Shown: positions 9,190-20,878, counted from the first letter of the stretch. The stretch is 64,000 nt of DNA from Medicago truncatula (GCF_003473485.1 NC_053045.1:38910494-38974493); one strand, 5' to 3'. Numbers and translations are program-made. Notes: generated by a model not told the origin, from the letters alone.

Positions 9190-11941
9190 CCCAAATCGCG
9201 GTGGTGCGACGAGATCCGCCTCCGCATCACCTCCAAACTTCCTTGGCCAGCTTAACATCGTTTCTCTTTTGGTGTTTCAAATGTGAAACGGGGTTCTGTT
9301 CTGATCCTCAAGGTGGTGCCGCCTCTCAACAACGGTAGCTGTGTGTTTTTGGGTCTGTTTAATGCTTTTCCACTTTGGTACGGCCTGTTGGTGGCATGGT
9401 TTGCTGGTGCCTTTATGTTTTGTTCGTTGGTGGCCTGTTGATGGTGGCAGATGTGAGAGTCTGTGGGTGGTGTTGTACGTTTGCTTCTTCATTGGCCAAT
9501 GGTGGTGGTTGTTTCAAGGGTTTCGCGATTCAGGAAGTGCTGTTCAGATCCGCCGTTTTTTCTCCACCATTGGTTCTCTTTTACTACAACGACGAACGCA
9601 TTCTCCTTGTCACAGGCGACCATCTTTTTATGATCTGGGTTGTGGTTCCACTTCAAACCGGCGTCGATGCCCGTGTTTTGTGGTTGGATTTCGTCTTCCT
9701 CTAGATTTATGTTTGTGTTGTTGCTTGTTTCTTGGTGAGGATGTTTTGGAGGCGTAGTTACATAGTGACGGTGGTGGTGATGCGCGGTGGTGGGGGTGGT
9801 GATGCATGGTGGTGGTGAAGTGTGGTGGGAGTGTTAATGTGTGGTGGTCGTTGGTGTTTAAAGAGGAGGTGGGTGCTTGTTGGGGTGATATCCTTTAAAA
9901 GCAACCTCTGTTACACGGGTCCATGTTCGTCGTCACTAGCTATTGTTTGTGCTTTTTGGGTGGTTTAGGTGTTTGCGGAGTTTGGAGGGTGCGTGTCACG
10001 TTGTGTTGAACCTTTTCCTTTTGATTTGTTTGTTGTTTAAACTTCGCATGCCATGTCTTTCGTCTTACTTATTGTGTGCTGGTTTTCGATGGGCCGGTTC
10101 ATTTGGCTTCGAGATCGGAAGTCGGGGTCTAGCTGCAATCTTTGTTTGACTTGATTTGGTTTTTCTCTGGTGTACCGAGGGCGAGGGGTGCCCTGCTAAT
10201 TTGGTACTATAATCTGATGGGCCGATCACTTTTGATTCGTGATCGGGAGTCCGTTCTTTGACTCAAGTTGGTTTTTGGGTTTTGTGTTGTGCTCTTTTGG
10301 TGGTTCGGAGGTCGCGAGGTTTGTGATAGCTGCATGATCATTCGGTTAGGTGCTCTTCGAAATGTGGCCCTGCTTGGGTGGTACTGGGAGTTTTATTTTG
10401 AGGGTGTTCTTTGTGGGTGAGTAGTGATGATGGGCGGTGGTGAATATCGTATTTACAGTGCGTGATTTTTTTGGAGTCTGTTTTAGGTGGTGATGTGTTT
10501 TGGTGGGTTTATCTCCAGGAGTGTTTTTAGGTGGTTATGGTGTACCGTCTATATGCAACATCATTTGTATCTTGTTTCGTCCATACCTTGCGTCTTGCAG
10601 GGATGGTGTTTAATAATATTTGTCGATTCAAAAAAATAACTATGAAGTACACACACCGTGTGTATGTATTATGTAGTGTTTGTTTGAGATTGGATATTTT
10701 AGACGGTTTAGAGTTTTCTAGAAGGTAACTTGTAATTGTTAGTGTGATGAACGGTTGAGGTTTTTTTTTTGTTTTTATCTCTGGTTGTTATATTTTTTTG
10801 ACAATATCTTAGCCTGTTATATGAAAAAGATTCGTTCCTTAAAAAAAATGAAAAAGATTCTTTACGATTTTTATAGAATTTTCCAAGCATGTGATAGTTT
10901 TTTTGTTTCTTTTGTTTTTAGGGAAGGTATGTGATAGTTTTATTTTCACGGGATATACTACGTAATAATTCGATTTATTTTTTATTAAGAAAAATATTGA
11001 TTTATGTTATATTAAGGTAGTCTTTTCGCTATTTTTATTGTGTTAAGGCATGTAGATTATCAATAATATTTTATATAAAAATGTTTATATAGATTAAAAT
11101 TATAAGTATAGATATTTGGGAATTTCAAATACCAATAATTACATTGGAGGAGGGGGTTTGGAGGAAATGGGGTTTTTCATATAGATTAAAATTCCATCTC
11201 CCAATTAGGGAAATGATATTGACACTAGTCGATGTCTGTATGTTATATCTTAGAATTTTTCTGAATAAGAACTTCAACTTAGTTTGCATGTTTATTGGAT
11301 AATTGGTGATGTCTAATCTATGAAATTCCATTCTTTTTGTTGAGCTTAAAAATATAACTTGTTCTAGTTATTCAATATTCTAGGGATCAAGTATGGCAAA
11401 AGGGGAGCATGTCTTTTTGTGAATATGCAGTGTCCTTGTATTCCTGAATACTCATTAATGTTAAGAGGAATAAAAAATAGATATTTCTCATAGTTATGAT
11501 TTCAATGAAAAGAAGATTTTAGCCATCATCTGAGTTAACTAAGCTCGTCCAAGAGACAGGTAGCCAAACCTGCTTGAATTATGAATTGTGGAATGAAAAG
11601 GTTAATATGGAATTGGCAAAGCTAATATGATTATTCCTTATGGCTTGATGCAAGACTTTATCCTAAATTTTTCAGTGACATTCTGATTGATTCTGTTTTA
11701 AAAAATGAAATGCAGTGGATACTTTCTGTTAAAAAATTATAAAAATACTCTTGATATTATTTTTTTACAAATAAAATTATAAACTGGTTGTGAGTTTCTC
11801 CATTGGATAATGGTGCCATGAATAGAAAATTTACAATATAGCCCAGAAGCAGAAACAAAAACACAACAATACAAGAAAGAATATAGAGCCACGATAAATC
11901 CTCGAACCAAAAAGAATCACCGTTAGTCAACAGTTACATTT
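9190..11941. other. G/T-rich non-coding block followed by A/T-rich DNA
   Basis: From about 9290 to 10620 the plus strand is strikingly rich in G and T (many GGTGGTG and TTTGGGT runs) compared with the A/T-rich surroundings. Two short similar segments, GATGGGCCGGTTCATTTGGC (from about 10089) and GATGGGCCGATCACTTTTGA (from about 10216), each followed by a GATCGG(A/G)AGTC motif, suggest an internal duplication. Open frames of up to 138 codons (9341-9757) have Cys/Trp-rich composition without any recognisable domain. It could be untranslated leader-like DNA of a decayed mobile element. From 10740 on the sequence is ordinary A/T-rich DNA. Confidence 0.4.
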
Positions 11942-12370
11942 AGGGGGTATATTGGATTATGATTTTAAAAGATTATTTTAATAAAAAATGTCTTTAAGAT
12001 TTTAAAAGATTGTATGAGATTATATTGATTCTATGAGATTTTAAAAGACTTTTTATGTAAAAGACTTTATAAACTCAAGATTTTAAAGGATTTATCACAC
12101 TGACTTTTAAGGATTTTATGTGATTTTAAAATTTCAAAAGATTCAATAAATTTTAGGGGAAAAAGAACAAACTTAGAAGCGTGAATGATAAAAATAATGA
12201 ACTAATAAATTCTAGCGTTTGAATAAAGAAAAATAAAACCAATAAAAAATTCTTTTACTATTGATTTTCAAATTTTAAGGGACTAAAAAACACTAAACAT
12301 TATTCTCAATACACATTTTTTATTTGTTAAAAATGTTATTCCCACAAAATTCAATTATACATATTTAAAA

Positions 12371-12665
12371 GGGTTAATGGTGCTTTACCCCCTATAATAT
12401 AGGTCATTTTTTGTTTTCCCCCCTGTAAAATATTTTTTTTGATTTACCCCCTGTAAAAAAAATAATTTGGAATACCCCCCTAATAGGTCATAAATAAACG
12501 AAAAAATTTTGAAAAAAATAAATAAATAAAGTCGTTTTTTTATGATCTATTAGGGGGGTATTCCAAAAAAAATAAAATTACAAGGGGGTAAATAAAAAAA
12601 AAATATTTTACAGGGGGAAAAACCAAAAATAACCTATATTACAAGGGGTAAATCACCATTAACCC
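12371..12665. mobile_element. Mutator-like MITE, near-perfect 295 bp palindrome, 9 bp target duplication
   Basis: Begins GGGTTAATGGTGCTTTACCC and ends with the complement ...GGTAAATCACCATTAACCC; the arms pair over roughly 120 bp each, around an A/T-rich centre near 12485-12540. Direct repeats TATTTAAAA flank it exactly (12362-12370 and 12666-12674). A 9 bp duplication with very long inverted repeats is the signature of Mutator-like elements. It lies inside the larger element 11942-13376 and so is younger than it. Confidence 0.88.
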
Positions 12666-12948
12666 TATTTAAAATTATGCCAGCACTTACAAATCTTTCA
12701 AAAAAAAAATATTGTGTCAGCCATTACAAATCGGTCGAGTTACACGAGTTTACCGAGTGTTAACTTAGTCAAACTCGTTAAACCTTCCAATTTTACCAGA
12801 AACCAATTTTATCTCAGAGTTAACACGATTTTTGTACCTAAAAACGTAAACTCGGTAATCTCGGAGAGTTAACACTCGATTTGCGGAACATTGATTACGA
12901 CATACTCTCTATCATAATATTCTCAATACAATTTTTTATTTTTTTTAT

Positions 12949-12950
<2 letters not shown>

Positions 12951-12984
<34 letters not shown>
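12951..12984. repeat. (GA)17 microsatellite
   Basis: Uninterrupted GA dinucleotide run within the 1.4 kb inverted-repeat element, followed by impure purine-rich sequence to about 13050. Confidence 0.95.
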
Positions 12985-12987
<3 letters not shown>

Positions 12988-13179
12988 GAGAGATAGATAA
13001 ACAAAGAGAGAAAGGAGAGAGTAGGGGAGAGAGAAGAAGAAAGAGATAGTAACTTTTAAAAAAAAAACAATCTCAAGAAATCTTATTTTTTCATGAAAGA
13101 TTTTTTCTTGTTAAAATTACACTACAAAATCCCACAAAATCCAATTTATTAAACAATCCTTTGAAATTTGAATGATTTT

Positions 13180-13335
13180 GAATACCACAAGACTTTTTTT
13201 AAGTGATGAAAAATCTTGATTGAATACCTCAAAACTTTTTTAAAATGACAAAGAGTCTTGATTGAATACCACAAGACTTTTTTTAAATTGCAAAAAGTCT
13301 TGATTGAATACCACAAGACTTTTTCATAATTAAAA
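13180..13335. repeat. tandem repeat, about three units of 55-60 bp
   Basis: The unit, containing TTGATTGAATACCACAAGAC followed by an A/T tract and AAAAAGTCT, is repeated about three times inside the right arm of the 1.4 kb element. The 74-codon minus-strand frame across it is a by-product of the periodicity. Confidence 0.7.
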
Positions 13336-13380
13336 AATCTTTTAAAATCCCATAAAATCATAATCCAATACATCCACCTA

Positions 13381-15402
13381 ACATTTCTTTCACCGTTACA
13401 TGTTAATTCTTGATCAAGCTAAAAAAGCTTATTAAACCTATTCTTCAACACTTTCCCATCTAACCATTGTTACTCTTGATTGATCTATCCATATTAATAA
13501 TATTAGTGCATCTCATGTAGTGGATTAGTGTGAACCAATCTGGTTCACGCAGTAATTAATCAGTTCCTTTTTTGTTGAAAAAAACAACTTCAAGGTTTAC
13601 AAACATGATGAAAAAGGTGCATATGTACTTTTATTGTTTTAAATTTTAATCGTTGTGAATACAATATATAATTTTTTTTTTTTGAAGGAATACAATATAT
13701 GTAACCAAAAAAGAAGAAGGAATACAATGTATAATATTTTCGCACTAGATTTTTAATATATAAGTGTATGAATGCATCCTTCAAAAAAAAAAAGTGTATA
13801 AATGCAGTCATTTACACTGAGAAAAGAAATTAAAGTGGAAAAGTACGTGGAATGCAGACCAAACCCACGTAAGAAAGCTATGGCGCAAAAACTAATGATG
13901 ACTTCTCACTTGGGCTTCCTATATCGTGGCAAAATTTGGATCAATTGATTAAAATTAGAAAAATAATCTTTTAAAAAAAATTAGAAAATTAAGTCTCTTC
14001 TTAGTGGATCATTATTAAGAACTATTAGATTGATCAAACTCACACATTTTATTATACTCTCTATATTAGATCACAAATCTCCTTTTTTCTCCAAGTTCTG
14101 AACCACCGAAAAAAAACCTTTTTGAAGAAATATCTTTCTTTCGATGAGAAAATGGGGCGTGCAGATTTGATATTATGTTAAGAGGAGAGTCACACTTTGG
14201 TTACTTTAAAAAAATCACTTAAAATAATATTAGTTTATTTGCACACTCCGTTTTGCGAAATTTGCTTATAAAGAGAATGGTCGAGGAAAGTTTTATTTTA
14301 GATTCTATTTGTGATAGAAGATCGTTTTGCCTAACAATCAAGATGATTGAGAAATGTAATGTGAAGTGATGTATATCATAATGGATGAGATTACCGATTT
14401 CTCTTCAACCTTTCCCTCTTGCAATTTAAGCAAAATAGATTCAAACATTTGCTTCATGTGGGGAATTTTAGATTTGGTATGAAATGAAACATTTGGACCT
14501 TTTTTGACTTGCATCGTTGAAGCTTTTTAAATAACTAAATGCACTTTTCTACTCAAAGTCTCTCTCTTTCCACCATGACAAAGCATACATGTATATGCCC
14601 TGTTTTATTATTTCAATGATTTCCTCCATGTGGAGAAGAAGCATAAATCGGAAATTACAAAGAAAATACAAATATTTAAAAGAAAAAACTACTGATTGAG
14701 GGAAGTTTTAAGAAATACAAAATTCTTTTTTATGAACATATTTAATTCTAACAGAACCATCAATTAAATTTGACAGTGAATAAAGTTCTTTTGAAAATCA
14801 ATATATAATGTTCTTTTGAAAAATGTGAAATTCACTTTTTTAAATTTTAAAAATGGATTAAATAAGTTTTTGATCATTATAAATATAATAACAAGAATTT
14901 TTTTAGTCATTGTAAAAAAATGGTATGTTTGCGTTCCTATGAAAAATTTCAACACACAATTTTAGTCTTCATTAAATTTAAATTTGTTTAATTGCTCTTA
15001 AATTTTTGAATAATTTTTTTCAAACATGTTTAAAAATTGTTTCTTCACGAAAAATGATTTCTAGATCCTGACTTTCATTACTTTTATCTTGAATTTTTTT
15101 TGTTTATAAAAATTCATATTTAATGCATTTCATGTTTAAAAAATCTAATATTTTATAAATTGGAACTCGCTCATATAGCAAAGGAAGAAAATATCTTTAA
15201 CCTCTAATTTAATATTAATTACTTCGTCCATAATCATAATATTGTTTTTGCAATTTTGCTTGTCCCTAAATATAAAAAAAATTTCGGGCTTCAGCCCTCT
15301 TTGTTATAAAAATATATATAATTTTTCACATTATTAGATATATTTATTACATTTTTTATAGTATATCTTTTTTTTATGATAGAAGAAAATTATAAAAGAT
15401 GA
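13381..15402. other. gene-free A/T-rich stretch
   Basis: No supported gene. At 15283-15310 the plus strand carries a relic of a LINE 3' end (TTTCGGGCTTCAGCCCTCTT followed by TGTTATAAAAA) like the hairpin end of the LINE at 16605-16816. Otherwise only low-complexity A/T sequence is seen. Confidence 0.5.
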
Positions 15403-15745
15403 TGTTTGTTTCAAGTTATATTTGGAGATTCCTGAGAATATGATAGTGGAAAGAAATATTCCTATGTTTGTTTTTAATTTTTATAATTATTCCTTCCTGG
15501 GAATAGAAGTTTCTTGAAAATGTTGTCTTGTTCCTAAGAAAATTGGGAGGAATAAAGTTTTCATGAAGCTGGGAATAAAATCATTAATTACTATCCAGAA
15601 CTATCGCTTTATCAGTCATTCCCATGAATACTTTAAATACTAACCAAACACATTTTCTCAGTAAACCTGAAAATACAGTTCTCATCCTTATATTCACAAG
15701 AAAATTATTCCCATGATTATATTTTGTAAACTTGAAACAAAGACC
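15403..15745. mobile_element. probable MITE with TTTGTTTCAAGTT ends
   Basis: The left end TGTTTGTTTCAAGTTATAT and the right end TGTAAACTTGAAACAAAGA are imperfect inverted repeats. Both arms carry imperfect inverted GGAAT/ATTCC motifs inward. No target duplication was fixed and there is no coding content. Confidence 0.5.
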
Positions 15746-15751
15746 CCCTAA

Positions 15752-16112
15752 GGAACTAACCTAGGGACTCGACATCTCACTCAATCAAAACGAAGCTTAA
15801 GAGCCAAAGAAGGACAAAAGATTGAAGAGGTCCTCCATTAGAAAGAACCACGGTGACCCAAGTTAGCAAGAAAATCAACGCAAGAGTTAGCTCCCTATAA
15901 ATATGCTTCAATGAGACCTTTCAATCCATAAGATAGACAAGAAAAAGAATGTCGAATATATGGATTTGAAGAGCCGCGGTGTGAGATGAAGTGAGTTGAA
16001 CAATTTGTATAAAGACCCAAGAATCACATTCCACAAGAAGGGAAATAATACCCTGATCCCAAAAGGTTTTAAGACCATATTAAAGAGACCTCAAAGCTCA
16101 ACATAAATAGCG
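15752..16112 (-). pseudogene. degenerate LINE RNase H fragment
   Basis: Minus-strand translation in shifting frames gives ECDSWVFIQIVQL...HTA, then LTLALIFLLTWVT or, in the next frame, NSCVDFLANLG, the C-terminal RNase H region of plant L1-type LINEs. At least one frameshift is needed, so it is not functional. It directly adjoins the SINE at 16124. Confidence 0.65.
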
Positions 16113-16123
16113 GTGGAGGTTTT

Positions 16124-16300
16124 TTTTTTTTTTTGGGTTACAAAATTTTAGGGTGAGGGGATGGTGCCCCAGTCTAAGGTAGGGAAGACCTTCGAGCTCA
16201 AAGAGCACTTACAAAGGTATTTACATTTACCTCCCTTCAAAGGCACTAGTGAGGCTCGAACCCGGATTCTCTCGGATTCAAGACCTGTCATTTTATAGGA
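16124..16300 (-). mobile_element. tRNA-derived SINE, minus strand
   Basis: Read on the minus strand, the 5' end holds a pol III box B-like GGGTTCGAGCC (16253-16263) and the 3' end an A-tract (T-run at about 16120-16134). GTGGAGGTTTT occurs at 16113-16123 and 16301-16311 as the target-site duplication. There is no coding capacity, as expected for a SINE. Its last bases before the A-tract are TTTTGTAACCC. Confidence 0.8.
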
Positions 16301-16604
16301 GTGGAGGTTTTAATATTACAACACAAGATTCTTATTATGGGATTTTTAAATTGTGAGATTTTTAAATTTGTGATATTTGTTTTCTCAATTTAAATTGATA
16401 GATATATTTTTTTTCTCAACAAGAAAAAGTTGTGAGATTGTTTTCTCAAAAAAATCGACTGAGATCTCATTTTCTGAATTTTAAAAAAATATTTAATAAG
16501 TATTTTTTGTCAATTTAAATTGATAGTAAACATCTTATGGAATAAGTTCATAAAAAGTAAACTCGAAGATTCATTCTTTCAAAGTATAAAATTAACTCTA
16601 TAAC

Positions 16605-16816
16605 ACTTTGAGAGAAGGCAACAGAAGTGTTGATTGGCTTGCTAACTTCAGCCTTACCATGGATTCATGGAATTTTACTATTTTGGAGACCCCTCCTAGT
16701 GAGCTCAATAGTCTCCTCTTTGATGACATCTCTGGTGCTTGTATGCCTAGAAATGTTCGTGTAATTGTTTAATTTTCTCTTTTGGGCTTCGGCCCTCTCT
16801 TGTACCAAAAAAAAAA
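16605..16816 (+). mobile_element. 5'-truncated LINE tail with 14-17 bp target duplication
   Basis: Starts inside the RNase H domain (REGNRSVDWLANFSLTMDSW), runs to a stop at about 16770 and continues through a short 3' untranslated region ending TTTTGGGCTTCGGCCCTCTC, TTGTACC and A11. The flanks share ATTAACTCTATAAC (16591-16604 and 16817-16830; up to 17 bp if adenines are counted). The GGGC-TTCG-GCCC hairpin just before the tail is notable. Confidence 0.88.
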
Positions 16817-16830
16817 ATTAACTCTATAAC

Positions 16831-17530
16831 TAATACTTATGTGATCTTAACTTCTAAATTTTACTTTAGAATTAATAAATCATATATGTTGAAAAATGGA
16901 TTCTAATTTTTTTGCCTGCCCCCGACACCGACACTAATCCGACGTGAATTCATTGTTAGCGTCAGTTTTTGCCTGGTTAAAGTGGGTTTTTGGCCGACTT
17001 TAAACACTGTTTTCTTGTAGGGCCAGGGGTGGCAAATAAAGTTGCTTCCAATCCTTAATCCACCCCACCCATATATCAACGTTAACCAAGCTATTACCTT
17101 GTTATATAATAAATTCATTCAACAACCAACACCAACCATATATTTGGTTACAAACTGCTACATTCAAAACTAGACAAAACAACTCGATGGTATGTTTCCA
17201 TCAACGATGCTTAATTCAGCCGCAAATTTTTATTTTTTTTTAGGAAACCACAAACTTATAATTTACAAAAACTAAATATTCACATACTTAATTTTATATA
17301 TAACTTAAGACATGTCCCTAAATTCCATATGATGCTATTCAAAAAGACTAGTTTTGTTCTTAAATATGCTTTGGTGACATAAAATTATATTATTGAGGGG
17401 TGGATGCTAACTTGTATAAGACCATGAACCTTTGTGATGCAATGATTGTTGTTAATGAGTCTCACATCAAATAAAATATGACTTAAATATATGTTTATAA
17501 GTAGGAGCAATCTTCATCCAACAAACAAAA
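16831..17530. other. gene-free stretch
   Basis: A/T-rich with no gene. The 71-codon minus frame at 16903-17118 has no recognisable domain. Confidence 0.45.
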
Positions 17531-17720
17531 AGGAACAGTGATGAAGTAGAAGGATTTTGCAGTTTCAACTAAATATCTGAATGAACTAGAGCAAAAAATG
17601 ACGCAACATTTTTAGGCAATTGAAAAGGAACATTGTGATGAAGTAAAAGGGTTCTTGCGGTTTCAACTAAATTTGAATGAACTAGAGCAAAAAAGGATGC
17701 GACACTTTTAGGCAATCGAT
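17531..17720. repeat. two-unit tandem duplication of about 95 bp
   Basis: Units starting near 17531 and 17626 share GGAACA(T)-GTGATGAAGTA, GTTTCAACTAAAT, GAATGAACTAGAGCAAAAAA, TTTTTAGGCAAT and other segments in order at roughly 85-90% identity. Function unknown. Confidence 0.75.
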
Positions 17721-17980
17721 GATCCACTTATGAAATCATATTATGTATTTTCAACCAAAAATGAAATCTTATTTCTATTTTATAACTTTTAATTGATTCA
17801 TTTGCATTTTTATTTCCATGGTAATAGTAATTGATAATTTTTTATTACTTCTATAGTTCTAATTCAACAACTATTAAATCGTGTTCTTAAGGGTGGTTCA
17901 AAATCCAAGTCAAAGAATTCACGTTTGAATTTCATCGAAAATGGAGATATCCTTTTATGTGTGTGATCATTGGCTTCAGG

Positions 17981-18840
17981 TTTTTTTTTTTAAGAGGCTA
18001 CAATGAAATATATTACCACATCAAAAGGTCCTCCCTAACATAAGATATGCCAAGGAAAAGACACCAAAGTCAAAACAAATATTTACAAGGGAAAACCAAA
18101 ACAGTGACTAAAGAAAGCAAATAACTATTAGCCTATGCCAAAAATAGTGAAATGACTAAGCCACCAGCCATGATAGTTGAAGGGAAGAGAAGGAAATTTC
18201 GCCTTCAGCCACATGAAAGTCAGCGACTTAATTTTATCAACCACCTGCATAATTGAGCACTCTTTGCCATTAAAGAGCATGTTATTTCTTTCTTTCCAAA
18301 TTTTCCACGTAGTTGCATACCAAAGAACCTGTAAAATTGATCGTCGTGCCTTTGTGACACCGCCATCAACAGTGAAGGGAATTACCGTCGACAAACCCAA
18401 CCACCTGGAGATATAGTGCCAAATCGAACCAAATATATTACAATGTAAAAATAAATGTGCTGAAGTCTCTTCGGACCCACAGCCAGCAACACACATCCAG
18501 GAATCATTAGGAATCACTCCACAACGAAGAAGGTTATCCTTAGTTGGCAACCTATCACGAAACATACGCCAAGCAAACAAAACGACCTTCAAAGGGACAT
18601 CTTTATTCCAAAGAGAGGACACCGCCACCATAGAAACAAACGGAGGTTGAAAAGTGAGCAAATTATAAGCACTACGGACGAAATAGACATGAGATGTTTC
18701 CAAATTCCATAGCCACCTATCAACTTTATCAACCTGCAAAGTCACACCGTGAAATAATAATTTAAATTCCTCCACCAACTCTTCTTCCCACGCAAACAGC
18801 CCCCCTCCTCCAACTTCACGCTTGCCCCTCATCCCCCATC
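17981..18840 (-). mobile_element. 5'-truncated LINE, minus strand
   Basis: The poly(A) tail appears as a T-run at about 17981-17992. The body carries the reverse-transcriptase-associated zinc-binding domain reading frame described next. The truncated end is near 18835, where GATGGGG is repeated. No clear target duplication was found. Confidence 0.75.
18128..18832 (-). pseudogene. LINE ORF2 C-terminal part with zf-RVT domain
   Basis: A 234-codon open frame. Residues about 40-150 match the plant LINE zf-RVT domain: WLWNLETSHVYFVRSAYNLL, then WNKDVPLKVVLFAWRMFRDR, LPTKDNLLRCGVI, and the metal-binding C-x3-C...H-x3-H-C block (CVAGCGSEETSAHLFLHC). W.IWKERN.MLFN follows, as in full elements. The reverse transcriptase and endonuclease that should precede it are absent, and no ATG of the original ORF2 remains, so it is a dead 5'-truncated copy despite its open frame. 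The ATG at 18832 is fortuitous. Confidence 0.85.
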
Positions 18841-20870
18841 CCCCATCCTAACTCACACATCATCAATAATAACTTATGTACTCTTTTGAGGATTTTGTTT
18901 TGTATGGGATGGTATTTGTTTGTTTTTTCTTGAGGTTTGATTTTGATTGTATATTTAGTGAGTTGTAATTGTTTTATTCATGTTAAAGAGTCGTTGGATG
19001 AGAGATAACATGAACAATTGTTTATAAGTGAAAGCGAATTTTACCTCACAAATTGATTTTAGGAGAATGAATTATCTCTAGTATAAAAATCTAAGGTGAT
19101 ATTAAAACCTTTTCCAAGATCTGTCTTGATCGAACCACCTACCATTTATATCTATGCATCAAGTCTAATAGTATTGGATGCGATAGGCTGTGTTAAATAC
19201 TATCATATTTGATGAAAAATGACATAAACAAGTGTTTCTAAATATGGATAACCATCATCTCACAAATCAGTTTTGTACTATGGGCTAGAGCAAATATAAA
19301 AACTTAAGAATCCATGAATGATACACTTTGTATCTTGGATAATAAGTATTTATTAGAGAAATGATATTTGTACAACCACTTTATGACAACTTTTTCTTTC
19401 ATACTCACATTATCCTCTTATTTTCTCTCTTTCTTTTTCTCTCCATAGTTTTTAACCAATAAAAAGAGAGAAAAAAAATTATCACAAAAAATTGTATGAA
19501 ATAGTTGTTCAAATATCACTACTCTATTTATTAATATCATTTGTTGGTCTTTTGTGAAAGAGAGATAAATTTTAGAAATAAAAAAAGAAAAAACTTATAT
19601 AGTATTGAATCTCATGTGTCAATGTAAACTTTGTTATTTAACGTGGATTGATTGGACTAAATTAGATTGGAAGCTCGAAAGGAAGGTTAACGTTGGGTCC
19701 CTCGTCGGTCACTCACTGACTCACATATTATATTATTATACATATACTCCATTATTATTATTTCAACGCCAGTTTTAAAAATATCATCAATATCCAATAG
19801 AGATATTAACGCCAAGTGTATGTTGCACTATTGTGTTTTGTGTTCCTATCCAAATCCAATCAAAATGGAAAAGACAGAGCTTGACAAAGTAAGTAGATAG
19901 AAAGAAAGAAAAAATGAACAAGATACGAAACAAGAAAAGAAGTAAACAAAATTCAATCCAACAATGTGACTCTGAGTGATTTAACCCTCTTTCTTTATCT
20001 CATAAGGGATTAACTGGGTCCTGTTTGTGGTCCCCCAATTGTTTGTCCCTATTCTTTTTTCCCTTATCTTAAATCTTAATAATAATGTACATGCAGATTT
20101 CATTTTGTACCATTACCCCATTTCCCACTGCTGGCTTGTTGCCTTTTACAGAAATCCAAACCATCCCTCATTTTCAAACCATCTCTCACACACACAATTT
20201 TGGATCTTAGTTACTCTTAATCGATGTTTGATATCATCGTGGATATGTCAAACTGTGATTTTACAAAAGTTATCGGTGTAATATCAAACACAAACTTAAT
20301 GGTGAAAAAATCATCATGACTTTAATGTATGATAAGAAAAAATAAACAAAAATGATAAATAAGATGAGGAAAAGACGTACATCTTTTAAAGATAGCGGAT
20401 CCAGATCACACGATTTTAAAATAAGAGAATATTAAAAAATGTCTTGTAAATATTGTTTAAGCAATCAAAATATATAAATTTCCTTAAAAATTTATACAAT
20501 TGTTATTTAATAAAAAAAAATTATATTTTTAAGATAAAATTTCTATTTATAAATTTTTTAACAAATACTCAAAGAGACATGGTTAGTAAAACCCTTTAAA
20601 ATTTAGTGAGCTACATACATCGTATTCACGTGGCTATGCATCACCCAACCAACAAAGTGTTTTCAATCTTATGACTAATAATAGCCATACCATACCCATC
20701 AATACCCATTATCAATCAAGCATATGATATCATCCTCTACCATACACAATACAATAAAATAAAATAAAAATGTAATAAAAACATTACTCTTTATAACATC
20801 TCAGAAACTGCCACAAATATCACTCACTAGATTTCATTGATTGATACTCAATACCCCAATCACCTTACCT
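18841..20870. other. gene-free stretch and MAX2 upstream region
   Basis: Contains no supported gene. A MITE lies at 19345-19520. The interval from 19700 to 20870 is the presumed MAX2 promoter, rich in A/T, with no cis element I would name with confidence besides the TATA box. Confidence 0.5.
19345..19520. mobile_element. MITE with about 40 bp imperfect terminal inverted repeats
   Basis: The left end AAATGATATTTGTACAACCA and the right end ...TAGTTGTTCAAATATCACT are inverted partners; pairing continues into TTTATGACAAC / TTGTATGAAA. The centre is pyrimidine-rich. No coding content. The duplicated target is unresolved. Confidence 0.6.
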
Positions 20871-20871
20871 C

Positions 20872-20878
20872 TATAAAT
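20872..20878 (+). promoter_or_regulatory. TATA box of the MAX2 gene
   Basis: TATAAAT stands 64 bp upstream of the MAX2 ATG, after a C/T-rich segment. At normal plant spacing the transcript would start near 20905, giving a leader of about 40 nt. Confidence 0.6.

Larger units (their letters stand above)
11942..13376. mobile_element. 1.4 kb terminal-inverted-repeat element, non-autonomous, with nested insertion
   Basis: Left end GGGGGTATATTGGATTATGA at about 11944 and right end ATCATAATCCAATACATCCA near 13357-13376 are inverted copies (core TATTGGATTATGATTTTA), both continuing into AGATTTTAAAAGA-type subterminal repeats. TA dinucleotides adjoin both ends, but the target duplication is not secure. 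The interior codes for nothing and holds a second complete MITE (12371-12665), a GA microsatellite and a tandem repeat. The superfamily is unknown. A related left end lies near 42045. Confidence 0.65.

Noticed and set aside
9341..9757. 138-codon plus-strand frame and an overlapping 109-codon frame
   Set aside because: Composition follows the G/T skew, with Trp/Cys/Phe excess, no domain and two overlapping frames equally long; no splice or start context supports a gene.
13149..13373. 74-codon minus frame with periodic KKVLWYSIKT-like segments
   Set aside because: It is the translation of a three-unit DNA tandem repeat inside an inverted-repeat element, not a protein repeat under selection.
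17531..17720. CRISPR-like repetition
   Set aside because: Only two diverged tandem units with no spacers; the setting is a plant nuclear genome.
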